Shown here in pieces: positions 22,117 to 31,927 of a stretch of 38,053 nt of DNA. A program made the position numbers and the translations under genes. Position 1 is the stretch's first letter. Each line of letters starts with the position of its first letter. Source of the stretch: Hypsibius dujardini (lineage: Eukaryota; Tardigrada; Eutardigrada; Parachela; Hypsibiidae); assembly GCA_001579985.1 (NCBI GenBank), contig LRSR01003147.1:1-38053 (forward strand), read 5' to 3'. The notes beneath the pieces were generated by a model. It did not search any database, had not been told where the DNA came from, and was given only the letters and a program-made list of their open reading frames with translations.

Positions 22117-22857
22117 TCACAAATATCGATTAGGAGCCTTCCGCAAGTTCGGCCGGGTATTCAGGAGGTACTTCTCCATTTCCCGGCGTTCAAGTGCAAT
22201 TCCGTCCTTCTCCTTGTCGGTGAGGTGGGCTTCGGAGACGCGGTCCCAGTCTTGCGGCGGCAGTTCGTAAGTCGTCGGGACGTTGGCCGGTCGCTCCGGA
22301 GCTCCGACAGTGGTTTCGAGCGCGTCCCACAGCAGCTGCGCCAGTCGCGGACCGGGATCCACATCCGGATGGCCCTGTTGAATAACGAGCCGTTAGACGA
22401 TCCATTCCATGCTCATTTAGCTCAGGGGTTGTGCAACAGTCACACGGTCTTTGGTTAATAAATGATCATCTACTAACGGAGCCAATCAATCAATACATCA
22501 ATCAATCAAGCACCAAATTCATCGATCAATCGAGAGTGCATTATCATTCCCGAAAGCACCCTCGAATGGATCTCAAATGGATCTTGCTTCTCATCAAGCC
22601 ATGCTCATTCAACAAGTTTCAGGGTTATACTGCAAGCTCGTCCGCCATACCAGAATTGCTCCGTACGCGATGTCGCAAATTTGCTTGTTGACCGGGGTCT
22701 GGAGCTGCGTCCGCAGGTCGTCCACCAGCATGAGCATCTTCTCCTCGTAGGTGCATCCTTCTTCATTTCTAGCCTTCTTGCGTGGTCGGGGAGCGTCATC
22801 CTCAGAAACAAATCCGAACAACGGTTCCTGCGGATCTTCGTCTTCGAATTCCGCCAT
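22117..22857 (-). CDS. Unrecognised 154-aa protein, two exons, nuclear-looking N-terminus
   Basis: Exon 1 is 22857-22651, starting at ATG in a good context (GCCATGG) and ending in phase 0 before GTATGG. Exon 2 is 22374-22117, after CAACAG. The N-terminus is acidic, followed by a basic nuclear-localisation-like PRPRKKAR (about residues 25-32). Helical segments follow: YEEKMLMLVDDLRTQL, then DPGPRLAQLLWDALETTV. A charged C-terminal helix (TDKEKDGIALERREMEKYLL) leads to NLRKAPNRYL. I do not recognise the family. It is divergent to RPL35, about 620 bp away, so the two may share a promoter region. The high GC of both exons against AT-rich flanks and the clean phase support a real gene. Confidence 0.7.
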
Positions 22858-23474
22858 GGCAAGCACCTGAAGCGTTTTCCGCTGAAAATTAAATTATAAA
22901 ATGATTGAGAAATCTAATTGATTGAGGAACGCAGCAAACGGGTAGCGATTGGACTTGGATTGGGGCGCGAATCCCGGAAGCGTTGGTGAACTCTTTCTGT
23001 AAGTGCGCGGACTTTCAAAATGTATGCCACAAACGGCTTTCCATATCAGCGCGTTAACTTTAATTGCCACAACTGGGGCGCCATAAGTTGCTGTCATCTG
23101 AGTAGGTTGCTTAATGTATTCCTTTATGTCGATCACAACATACCCGAAACAAACATTTTAATGTCACTCTTTTTTCAACTTTCTTTAAATTCATTTAATA
23201 GGTAACAAACACCTGATATGATAAATGTGAAAATTATTAGTTTGGAAGAGAAGAGTTCGGGGAAAAATAAACTCAGGAATGTCTAGTTTGCGCAGTTTCC
23301 CTATTCGGCGTGCCAATAGCCCAATATAAATTTGCCACACATGCCGTGTGTGTGATTTACACGGAAAAATTCTCCCAGCAGAAACAGCGGTTCCTCGTTT
23401 TCTTTGCCCGGTTCTCCACACTTCCATCCAGGAAGTTTACTTTCCACCGTGATTATTCGAGTTTCCCCATCAAA
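22858..23474. promoter_or_regulatory. Divergent intergenic region between the 154-aa gene and RPL35
   Basis: Separates two genes that point away from each other and must contain both promoters. I see no clear TATA box at either end. Confidence 0.35.
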
Positions 23475-24134
23475 ATGGTAAGTTCCGCATACAGGATGCT
23501 GACATTCAAGCAATGAGTAATTTCTGTCGCCTGGATGAATTTCATGGGAATTCTTGCTCGTTACAGTCGTCATCCGACAAGGTGAAGGCCAAGTTGATCC
23601 GCAACAAGTCCAAAGCGGAAATTGCCAAGCAGTTGGAGGACCTGAAACAAGAGTTGGCCAGCCTGAAAGTCGCCAAAGTGACTGGCGGAGCACCTGCCAA
23701 ACTGGGAAAGATGTAGGTGGAATTGTCGAAGAGGTCGCAAACCGGGTCGCTGCTTTCTCCCACTCTGCACTGTGATGAAATCTTACGCTTTATTGACGCA
23801 GATGATCTTGATCGATAGGACTGATGTTGAGGGAGCTGAAATAGAGTTGCGCTTTGGCCTTCGGAGTATGGAAATTTAAGGGGATTTTTATTTCTCTTGC
23901 AGTGGTCTCGTAAGGAAATCCATTGCCCGTATCTTGACGGTGGCCAACCAGAATCAGAAACTCAATCTGAGGAAGGCGTACGCGGGGAAGAAATGGGTGC
24001 CCTATGATCTGCGCCCGAAGAAGACCCGCGCCATCCGGAAAGCCCTTACCAAGAGCGAACTGAATATCCGGAGCCGCAAGCAGCGCGTAAAGGCAGCACT
24101 CTACCCTCGCCGGTTGTATGCCGTTAAGGCGTGA
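23475..24134 (+). CDS. RPL35: 60S ribosomal protein L35 (uL29)
   Basis: Three exons: 23475-23477 (the ATG alone, followed by GTAAGT), 23567-23712 and 23903-24134, giving 126 aa. This family is usually about 123 aa. Diagnostic stretches: [68 protein letters not shown] and a C-terminal [10 protein letters not shown]. It is a component of the large ribosomal subunit near the exit tunnel (family knowledge). The intron after the start codon is the same device seen in RPS17 in this window. The two helices and basic tail are complete and show no damage. Confidence 0.96.
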
Positions 24135-24955
24135 TCATCTTTTGGAGTGGGCTTATTTTGGATTATTCTGCATAAATTTTGGTCGTCGATGTTCGTCTTC
24201 TTTTTCCATTCCACCGTGTTGGGTGGAACATGATGGGTGGCAGTACGTGGTGATCAAAATTTGTGCGGAGATTTGTTCGGTGCGCTGTACGCAGATTGGT
24301 TGATTGATCGGGGTCAAGGGACTCTATGGGTAGTCCGAGTGGCTCGTTGAATCTGCTGACTGATCACTTGATTTTTATCTTTGCTTTCTGGTTCCAAATT
24401 GAGGGCATGATTGTTTGATTGATTGATCCATTTCGTGTAAACTACATATTACTAGTACTCATTGCACTGGAAATCAACTACGCTCTGCCTTTTGGTTCAT
24501 TTATTGCCCACTTCACTGGCGATCGGTCGCAGTAGAGTAATGATGGCTTGTCTTTATTATTTTGATTGATATTCTCTGTTCGGGATCGTTCCCCACGTTG
24601 AGTTGATTGAGTTGAGTTTGGTTTAAAAAGCAAGGTTTAAGAACAGGTTTGAGACGAAAAAGCTAAGTTTAGGAACGAAAAGCAAGGTTTAAGGACGAGT
24701 TTGAGAACGAAAAAGCAAAGTCTAGGAACAAAAAGCAAGGTTTAAGGACGAGTTTGAGAACGAAAAAGCAAAGTTTAGGAACAAAAAGCAAGGTTGAAGA
24801 ACAAAAACGCTTGAATTCAACAATCAACGAATCAAAGACCAGAATCAAACTGAATACATGTAGGGTAGATTCAGCTTGCGACGCTTCCCACCTTTGTAAG
24901 TAGTAATTTCTAATAGAACTAGTAAAAGTTCAATTTCCTTGTCAAGGGTATAAAA
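24135..24955. repeat. Intergenic region with about 55-bp higher-order minisatellite
   Basis: Between RPL35 and the RABGGTA gene. From 24622 to 24808 runs an array of AAAAGCAAGGTTTAAGGACG and AGTTTGAGAACGAAAAAGCA sub-units, forming a repeat of about 55 bp in three to four copies. TTGATTGA tracts occur near 24296 and 24410-24426. No gene seen. Confidence 0.85.
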
Positions 24956-26727
24956 ATGCATGGCCGGCTGAAAGTTCGCAGCCCAGAAGAGCAGCAGGAG
25001 CTTGTACGGAAGGAAAAGGAGAAGAAACTCCATTCTTTTCAAAAAGCATGGGGACATCTTGTCGATCAGCGCGCAAAAGGGAACCTCTCCTCCGAACTGC
25101 TCGTCCCCACGGAAAGCCTCTTAACTAACGTATCCGATCTCTATTCATTATGGAACTATCGGCGAGAAATCCTTCTGAACGATCTTGCGTCCTGGTAAGA
25201 TTGCTTCTTAGCTATTTCATCCATTCCATCCCGCAGTTGATTGGTTGATTGCGGTTTGCGACGTTTGCCACAATCTCAATACACCGATCAAGGCATGCCG
25301 TTAATGGTAAAACGGCAAAGCTATATATCAAGCAATCAATCGATCCTTTGTTGCAGTGACGAAGACGGGAAAAAGGACGCAATTTGCCATTACGAGTTGT
25401 GCTTCACGGAGAGCTGTCTGCTGCGTGATCCCAAATCCTACAGCACGTGGCATCATCGGCGATGGACACTCCTGCAGATGGTCCATCCAGATTGGCAGAA
25501 AGAGCTTGGGCTGTGTGATCAGGTACATTTTCGTGAGGGTTAATAACGCACGGGAATTTACGTACTGCTAATAGTGTTAAAGTATCGTAAAAATGTATTT
25601 TGCATACCCATATCAGGAAAGTTTATTTAGATAGAAAATATCTCTCTTCTTTGATGGTCGGAATAAGAATTGACAGAAAATCCTTGTATATATATTTAAA
25701 AGAAATTTTGATATAATAGTTAATCGTATTGCTAAATTACCGAATTTCGATTTAAATAGAGAGAAAATTAATTTAACATCCCCAACACCGACCAAGACTT
25801 ATTTACAAAAGAATGAATGATTCTCTTTCTCGGTATTTCAATTTTTGTTTTTTAAAGTAGTGTTAGCATGGCTTACGCGGTTGGAACCGCGTAGCAACTT
25901 TTTAATCAACCAATCAACCACTCGTAGTAATGAGTTGCAACCACGGTTGCAACCGAACCATGCCAACACTATTTTAAAACAATAGTCAAGTATTTAAATA
26001 AGATTTATTCGCAGTATTAATGATACTAGTACAAGTAATGTTTTGAATTTCTGGTTTTCTTCTTGGCTTAAAGAATTGCAACACGTATTAGATTTCAAAT
26101 AAAATACCGGTTCTCTATTATTTATAATTACATTTTAATTGTTTTCAGGCATTGCGGATGGATGAGCGGAATTTTCACTGTTGGGGCTACCGTCGATTCG
26201 TCGTGGAGAAGGGAAGTGTCCCGCTGGACAGTGAGCTGGCCTTCTCCACCAAGCTGATCAAGGAAAACTTCTCCAACTACTCCTCGTGGCATTACCGGAC
26301 GACCCTCTTGCCGCTTCTTTTTCCCCAAGCCATTCCCGAAGCGCAGATTCAGGAAGAACTCAAACTGGTCCTCAACGCCGTGTTCACCGACCCGAACGAT
26401 CAAAGCGCTTGGTTTTACAGCCAGTTTCTGGTGGATCAGATCCGGAAGGCCGATTACACAGAAGTGATGAGGAAACTGGTGGAGAACGTGAAGGAGTTGT
26501 GGGAAGAGGAACCGGAAAACGCGTGGGTCCTTCACGCGTATGTCAAATTGCTCTTGACCAATCGCGACTTACTTGACACGGTCGGCAAGGAATTTATCAT
26601 GGATGGGATAAAAATGGATGGGATAAAAATGGATGGGAAGGAATTTGTGTCGATTGCGGTGGGAAAGTTATCCGCGCAAGATCCTTTACGGTCCGGGTAC
26701 TACCACTCGCTGAAATCGCAGATTTGA
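24956..26727 (+). CDS. RABGGTA: Rab geranylgeranyl transferase subunit alpha, catalytic-domain-only form
   Basis: Exons 24956-25194, 25357-25522 and 26149-26727, all with matching phase, give 327 aa. It opens with the family hallmark MHGRLKV. Prenyltransferase alpha (PPTA) repeats follow, with the signature Trp-x-x-Arg motifs: [28 protein letters not shown] and [11 protein letters not shown], then [10 protein letters not shown] and [13 protein letters not shown]. With its beta partner and REP it attaches geranylgeranyl groups to the C-terminal cysteines of Rab GTPases in the cytosol. Animal orthologues usually have about 510-570 aa with an Ig-like insert and C-terminal leucine-rich repeats. 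Here the WFY segment runs straight into the last helices, and the protein stops at YYHSLKSQI. The short form resembles yeast Bet4. A small in-frame repeat ([15 protein letters not shown]) lies near residues 286-300. Confidence 0.93.
25852..25985. repeat. Intronic hairpin with ATCAACCA centre
   Basis: Imperfect arms TTAAAGTAGTGTTAGCATGG (left) and CCATGCCAACACTATTTTAA (right) enclose CGCGGTTGGAACCGCG and AATCAACCAATCAACC. It lies in the second intron of the RABGGTA gene. Confidence 0.8.
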
Positions 26728-27025
26728 CCAGAATGCGTTCTGGGTAATCAATGAATCAAGTGCAGTAATGAATGGTCTCGTTTGAATATTCTGTCTGGTA
26801 GTTTTATAAGACTTTTATTCTTTTTAATTTCAGCCCTCATTTGGATTGTCATACTAATAACTCTTACTTAGGGAATCTAACAATATCACTGGTAGTAATA
26901 GGTGAGATCATGAAATGATCTCTGGTGGCGGCACCCGACGTGGCGTGGAAGATTCTAGCTTGCACATTGGAATCACACTTTCTTGCGAAATCAGATTGCC
27001 CAGCAATACTCGTCAGAGAGTGACT
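26728..27025. other. Intergenic, no gene seen
   Basis: Sequence after the RABGGTA stop, up to the left arm of the next palindrome. A plus-strand open frame from 26915 runs mostly through the palindrome arm and is not gene-like. Confidence 0.4.
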
Positions 27026-27464
27026 GACAAGGAAATGACACCACTCTGGATGGCGAATTTATTCATATCTGTTGCTGTTACCGATGCACTATTGCCTGGT
27101 CTCTTCGATTCCATCGAGAAAATCGGCAGAAAACCAGAACTATTTTAAATAAATAAAAATTGACTAGTGGTGGTATATAGGGGGCGCTGTCTATGTTACC
27201 GTTTCTGTGAATTAATCAATCAATAAAATGTGTCTGCGTTTAATCAATCGATCAGTCCGTTCAAAATCAAATAATCAATTAGTATTTTTTTCAGTAATAT
27301 AGACAGCACCCTCTATATACTACCACTGGTCAGTTTTTATTTATTTAAAATACTAGTTCTGGTTTTCTGCCGATTTTCTCGACGGAATCGAAGAGACAGT
27401 GCATCGATAACAGCAAACAGATATAAAGAAATTCGCCGTCCATGGTGGTCTCATTTCCTTGTGA
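27026..27464. mobile_element. Long palindrome, about 172-bp arms
   Basis: Arms 27026-27199 and 27293-27464 are complementary with scattered mismatches. Matching blocks include TGCCGATTTTCTCGA, CCAGAACTA with TAGTTCTGG, and GGCGCTGTCTAT with ATAGACAGCACC. The loop of about 93 bp is rich in ATCAATCAATAA. Ends are GACAAGGAAATGA and TCATTTCCTTGTG. No coding capacity. It lies between the convergent RABGGTA and RPS17 genes. Confidence 0.92.
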
Positions 27465-27810
27465 GTTTACTACGCTAAAATCAATGCGTGCCTTCTCTGA
27501 CTGCAGTAGTTTCTCCTAACGCATCAACACTTCACTCGAAGCACCCATAAAATCCCAGAGAAAGAGCTCATCTGGGCCACCAACGCCCATCGAGCTACCC
27601 CTCTCCGATGGTATACATTTCCACCCCGGCTTTGGAAGAAAAAGCACCCAAAGGGTCCCCTACTGTGCCTGACGCCTTTCGGCACTCCTGCTAACGCAAG
27701 GATTTTCCGGCAAGGTTGTTACTTTAATTCCAGCTAATCGGGTTGGTTCATCCGACCCAGAAAATGTGGAAAAACTCTAACTCAAATCATCAGGAAGACT
27801 TAATAAGAGC

Positions 27811-28908
27811 TCATTCCTGGGCACCTGCGGGAGCTCCTCCCCGGGCACCGTCAAACTGTCGGCGCTCTCCGCGTTCCGGTCGCTGGGGCTGGCGGAACGC
27901 GCCACCGGGCTCGGTCGAAGCAGCCGCAACGTTGATGTTGGGCATTTTGCTAGGGAAGCCCAGCAGCTTCACGAGCATTTCCTTGGTGTCTGGGTCGACG
28001 TCGATCACGTCTTGCGCATCCAGTACGGAAATTTCCGGCACGTAGTTGTCGCGACGCTCACGTTCCTCCTCCTGCAGTTTGATGGAGATGCCGCGGACGG
28101 GCGCTTTTTGGATGCGTTTCATCAAATGCGTAATGAACCTGAAAGACGGGACAGAAGAAACAGCATTAGAAAGAGTTTGGTGCAGGAAATGAACGCTTGA
28201 TTGATGAATTGGATGAGGCACAAATAAAGAGCTTCCGTTGCTTGATTGTTGATTGAACAGAAGGGATTCCGAAGTGGAAATTCCATCCGCTGTTCGCACT
28301 CCACAATTTTTTCGGCAAAAATCTTTTAGAAATTACGTCAATACTATTCTAATGAAACATCGGACAACCAATAAACCTGAAGCATTTTTCATTTTTGATT
28401 CAACAAAAAGGAGCAAATATATAAAGCATGCTTGCTTGATTGATTGATTGACGTCTTCGTCAAGTATCTTCAAATTTTAAAATTGTTTTGCAGAACTAAA
28501 ACTTGATGTACTCTCTCCCTCAAACCGGCAATCAAATTCAAATATCATACAGCTGATATAAATACGGGACAAGGGTAGCAGACACGTACCCGGCGACTTT
28601 ATTTCTGAGCTTTTTGGTGGGGAGGACGGCGACCTCCTCGATGACTTTCTTGTTGGTGTGGAAGTCGAGTGTTAGTTTGGTGTAGTACTTCTCAATAATA
28701 TGGCGTGAGGCCTTCTTCACGGTTTTCGTTCGGACGCGACCCTGTAATAGAACCAACGAAAAACCAGTTACGATTATTTTCACGAACCTCCGTGGGACCG
28801 GAAAATGAATAACGTTAATTCCTCTTCCACATTTTCCCAAATACAAAAGCAATCCACAAGGAAACCTCAAATCCCTCTAGAAAATTAGCCAGCGTAATGT
28901 CTTACCAT
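27811..28908 (-). CDS. RPS17: 40S ribosomal protein S17 (eS17) with extended C-terminus
   Basis: Exons 28908-28906 (ATG only), 28741-28590 and 28138-27811 give 160 aa. Hallmarks: [76 protein letters not shown] and DPDTKEML. It is a small-subunit component. The exon 2 donor was taken as GTACGT after 28590 because it restores the family reading [10 protein letters not shown] across the junction. The usual length is about 130-135 aa. Here about 25 extra residues follow the core, rich in Gly, Arg, Gln and Ala ([16 protein letters not shown]), with no disruption of the conserved part. Confidence 0.96.
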
Positions 28909-28924
28909 TTTGAAGTTTGTTGGT

Positions 28925-28933
28925 GGGGAAAAG
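28925..28933 (-). promoter_or_regulatory. Pyrimidine tract resembling a 5' TOP motif of RPS17
   Basis: CTTTTCCCC on the minus strand, 17 nt upstream of the RPS17 start codon. This is a typical start for a translationally regulated ribosomal protein mRNA; the true transcription start is not known. Confidence 0.45.
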
Positions 28934-29440
28934 TAAAAAACTCAGATTGCTTGCTGGAGATCCCGAAAAATGTTTACACGCAGGAGGTCTTCAATTTTCA
29001 CGAGCACGCCGCACAGAAATGGATCATTTAAGATGATCTTCCTGCGCGCTTGCAGGGTTAACCGGTAAAGGTTGTACAGGGAAATTGCTCAATTCAAATG
29101 GTGATTTTCTATTGGTCCTTGCCTTTTGATTCACAACTCTGCCGTTCATTCGCACAATCACCACCAGACTACACCCTAAACATGCAGTGCGCGGCTACCT
29201 TACATTGGTTTGTTTTGATCAGCCGGTGCCGATATTTCCACGGCCACAAGACCACACTCTGCGTTGCGGTCAATCAGAAACGACCACTAGGCTCCAGTTT
29301 ATAATACTATTTCAGTAATCAGAAACTGCTGATTTCGAGGGCGGTCCTTTTCAGAAACTCACAAGCTGCAAGCTACCCGTCCGTAATTCTACCATCGCAT
29401 TTATAAAGTGGTGCAAAATGTATATTCTTACTTTCCAATC
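28934..29440. other. Upstream region of RPS17, no gene seen
   Basis: Contains the presumed RPS17 promoter. The plus-strand frame at 29098-29304 has no coding character that I can support. Confidence 0.35.
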
Positions 29441-29587
29441 ATGCGTAGTTCGAATGTGGGAGCGGGGAGGCCGTTCCCCACCGACGTTCAATGGGTGCCG
29501 CGGGATAACATGAAGGATCTTTTCCGGTACTACGTCCTACGGACCCGCCGCAAATTCCGGTGGTATTGTGTTAAATCTACAGTCTAG
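29441..29587 (+). CDS. Small open frame or first exon, unrecognised
   Basis: A GC-richer island in AT-rich surroundings encodes 48 aa from ATG to TAG, strongly basic in its second half (VLRTRRKFRWYCVK), with VQWVPRDNMKDLFRYY before it. A GTATTG donor after 29562 could instead splice it into the coding-like segment that begins at 30470. I do not recognise the protein. Confidence 0.35.
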   Translation: MRSSNVGAGRPFPTDVQWVPRDNMKDLFRYYVLRTRRKFRWYCVKSTV

Positions 29588-30196
29588 CTGAAGTAACCGA
29601 ATCGATCTGATTTATCGAAGAATACACATTTGCCATTTTCTGTAACCACTCAAGCAAGCAATCAATCAAGCAATTAATACTTCGGTTGTAGACTTGTGGT
29701 TGTGCTACCGGGCCGAGAAGCACAGCTTGGCTCGGACCATTTTGGTTGCCCAATTAATTTGGGCGCCTCGGAATTTCGAAACCGTGGTCCTTTACTTTTG
29801 CGTCAATGGTCTATTTAATTTCAACTTGTGCTCAATGTAAATTGAGCTTATACAGTACTGTGGTGACATAGCCACCAAACATCAGTGTTTTTTGTAATAA
29901 CTGCACTAAAAAGATTCGAAATCATGATCTAAATTTGATAAATAGTTTTAATCTTAATTTTCAAAAATTTAATTTAAATGATAAAAAAAAATAAAAAAAA
30001 AGTAATAATAATAAATATTTAAATATAATAATTGTTTTAATCATTTTAATATTTTAATTTTAAATGTGACAATGATAATTTTGAATAAATGAACCTCTTA
30101 ATAAGCAGAAAATCAGCTTGCCCTGATACAAAATGAAATTGAGATTTTGCAGATGGAATTGATTTGAGGTTGACTGGGTCCTGGATTTACCAATGT

Positions 30197-30423
30197 TTTC
30201 TATCCACGTGGTCCTATCCACGTGTCCCTATCCACGTAGCCATATCCACGTGGCCCTATCAACGTGGCCCTATCCACGTGGCCCTATCCACGTGTCCCTA
30301 TCCACGTGGCCCTATCCACGTGGTCCTATCCACGTGGCCCTATTCACGTGTCCCTATCCACGTGGCCCTATCCACGTGGCCCTATTCACGTGTCCCTATC
30401 CACGTGGCCCTATCCACGTGTCG
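30197..30423. repeat. 14-bp minisatellite carrying CACGTG
   Basis: About sixteen head-to-tail units of CTATCCACGTGGCC with single-base variants (GTGTCC, GTGGTC, TTCACG). Almost every unit keeps the palindrome CACGTG, the E-box/G-box core. Confidence 0.97.
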
Positions 30424-30469
30424 TATACCGTAACTGAATTCAGACTTGTATTGTTATAGGGTTTGGCAG

Positions 30470-31016
30470 TACTGGAAGTGCCTTGGTAGCCTGGCAGACG
30501 TCAACGAAGTGGCCATCGCGGATGACGACTGCCTCTGGGTGCAGTCCAGATATGATGCTCTGCCGGTCCGAGGGGTTCTTGCTCCACGCTGTCTGGTTTG
30601 ATGATGAAGGCTCGGCCAACCTGGAGGACTTTCGTCGGCACGGTCTAATGGGACCCCACGTCCGCACCGTCATCTACCGGCCGTCAAACGAAGGCTCATC
30701 ATGCTCGGTCACGTCTGTGACCCACTCTGTCCGTACCAACGGGCAGTATTGTGTGAATGTCCGGTAGATCGTCTTGTGGACGGCTTCTCTGCTGGTTGGT
30801 GCGAGAAAAATTGATGACCGGAACTGGGCAATCTGCGCTACGTGGGGAGGAAAAATGAAGGCCCAGTATGCACCGGAATTTCCGCACTTCGAGACGATGA
30901 CGTTCGTCATTGGATCGTTTGATCTCCGTGACCTGTCGTCCTCGAGTCAGCAGCTGCTGGGCGACCAAATGCATTGGCTCTCGTTCTCCGTGAAAGTCCC
31001 CTGGTGTGAGATGGAA
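30470..31016 (+). pseudogene. Coding-like segment with broken frames, unrecognised
   Basis: A GC-rich block with codon-like third-position bias. One plus frame gives YWKCLGSLADVNEVAIADDD and ends at a stop near 30600. The bias then moves to another frame with AVWFDDEGSANLEDFRRHG and VRTVIYRPSN. After a TAG near 30765 the same frame continues with NWAICATWGGKMKAQYAPEF and TFVIGSFDLRDL. The minus strand also has long frames here, so the strand is not certain. It could be a decayed gene, or exons separated by short introns: GTAGAT near 30762 could be a donor. Confidence 0.35.
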
Positions 31017-31019
31017 TGA

Positions 31020-31278
31020 TGGTGAGTGATGATGGTGAGAGTGCGAGCCTGGATCGCTTTATTTGGCCGTATCCGGAGAGCAGCGCGATTGGGTAGAACA
31101 GTGGGCGCCGTTGTTAGCGAAGAAATACCACGACTGGATGGCGGCTGGTTTGGAACGAGCCCGGTACGTTTTGACAGTCGGAGAAACAAATAAACACAAA
31201 CAGTAAGGTAGACAGATAAACGGACAGACATGCAGGCATGCAGGAAGGCAGACAGTCACCCGAACAGACAGACATACG

Positions 31279-31322
<44 letters not shown>

Positions 31323-31927
31323 AACAGACAAAAATTCATAAAATCGGCCTGTCTCTATCCAATTAATAGTGTCTTGTGTCCTGATTTTCTTGGAAGCGTT
31401 ATTCTGCATGATGGAAAGAGCGGGGCTGTGCCTGTTGAGGCAGCGCCCTTCCCATGGGTGAGCCACATTGGTGGCATTTTTTAGGACGTTTTTTACTATG
31501 TTCCCCAACTTCAGTAGATGCATCTAATTTCGTTACTACGCTGCAGTCTAGCTTTGTGCACTTTCTTGTGTATTCCCCTCGTCCATGATGCAGAGTAATA
31601 CATACCTTTATTTCTTTGCAGTTATTGTTTTACTTGTCGGTCATCGGTAAATACCATGTACATTGTAGTTAAGCCGGATTCATTGACTGACTGCTTTAGG
31701 TGAGCCGGTCCGGGCCGGGCCGTATGATAACGGGTACAAGTATTCGGTATTCAGTAAAGATTCACCCGACGCAGTAGTAAACCTTCCGACTGAAATTTTA
31801 GCCAAAGAGAATGACACAAACTCAGCGTCGTAGACCAGCTAGACGGAGAACTGACTCAATCACACCCTTTGCCGATAATTCAAAAACTAACGCCAGACAA
31901 GCAATACAATTGTTCACAATGTGTCAA
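31020..31927. repeat. Intergenic region with (CAGA)n microsatellite
   Basis: CAGACAGA repeats at about 31255-31325 create spurious Cys/Leu/Ser frames on the minus strand. Nothing else is recognised up to the glycine-rich gene. Confidence 0.85.

Noticed and set aside
26915-27148. 77-codon plus-strand frame
   Set aside because: Lies mostly in the left arm of the 27026 palindrome and has no coding features.
30164-30459. Repetitive HVALSTWPYPR-type frames
   Set aside because: Direct translation of the 14-bp minisatellite.
31059-31523. CLSVCLSV-repeat minus-strand frame
   Set aside because: Product of the CAGA microsatellite.
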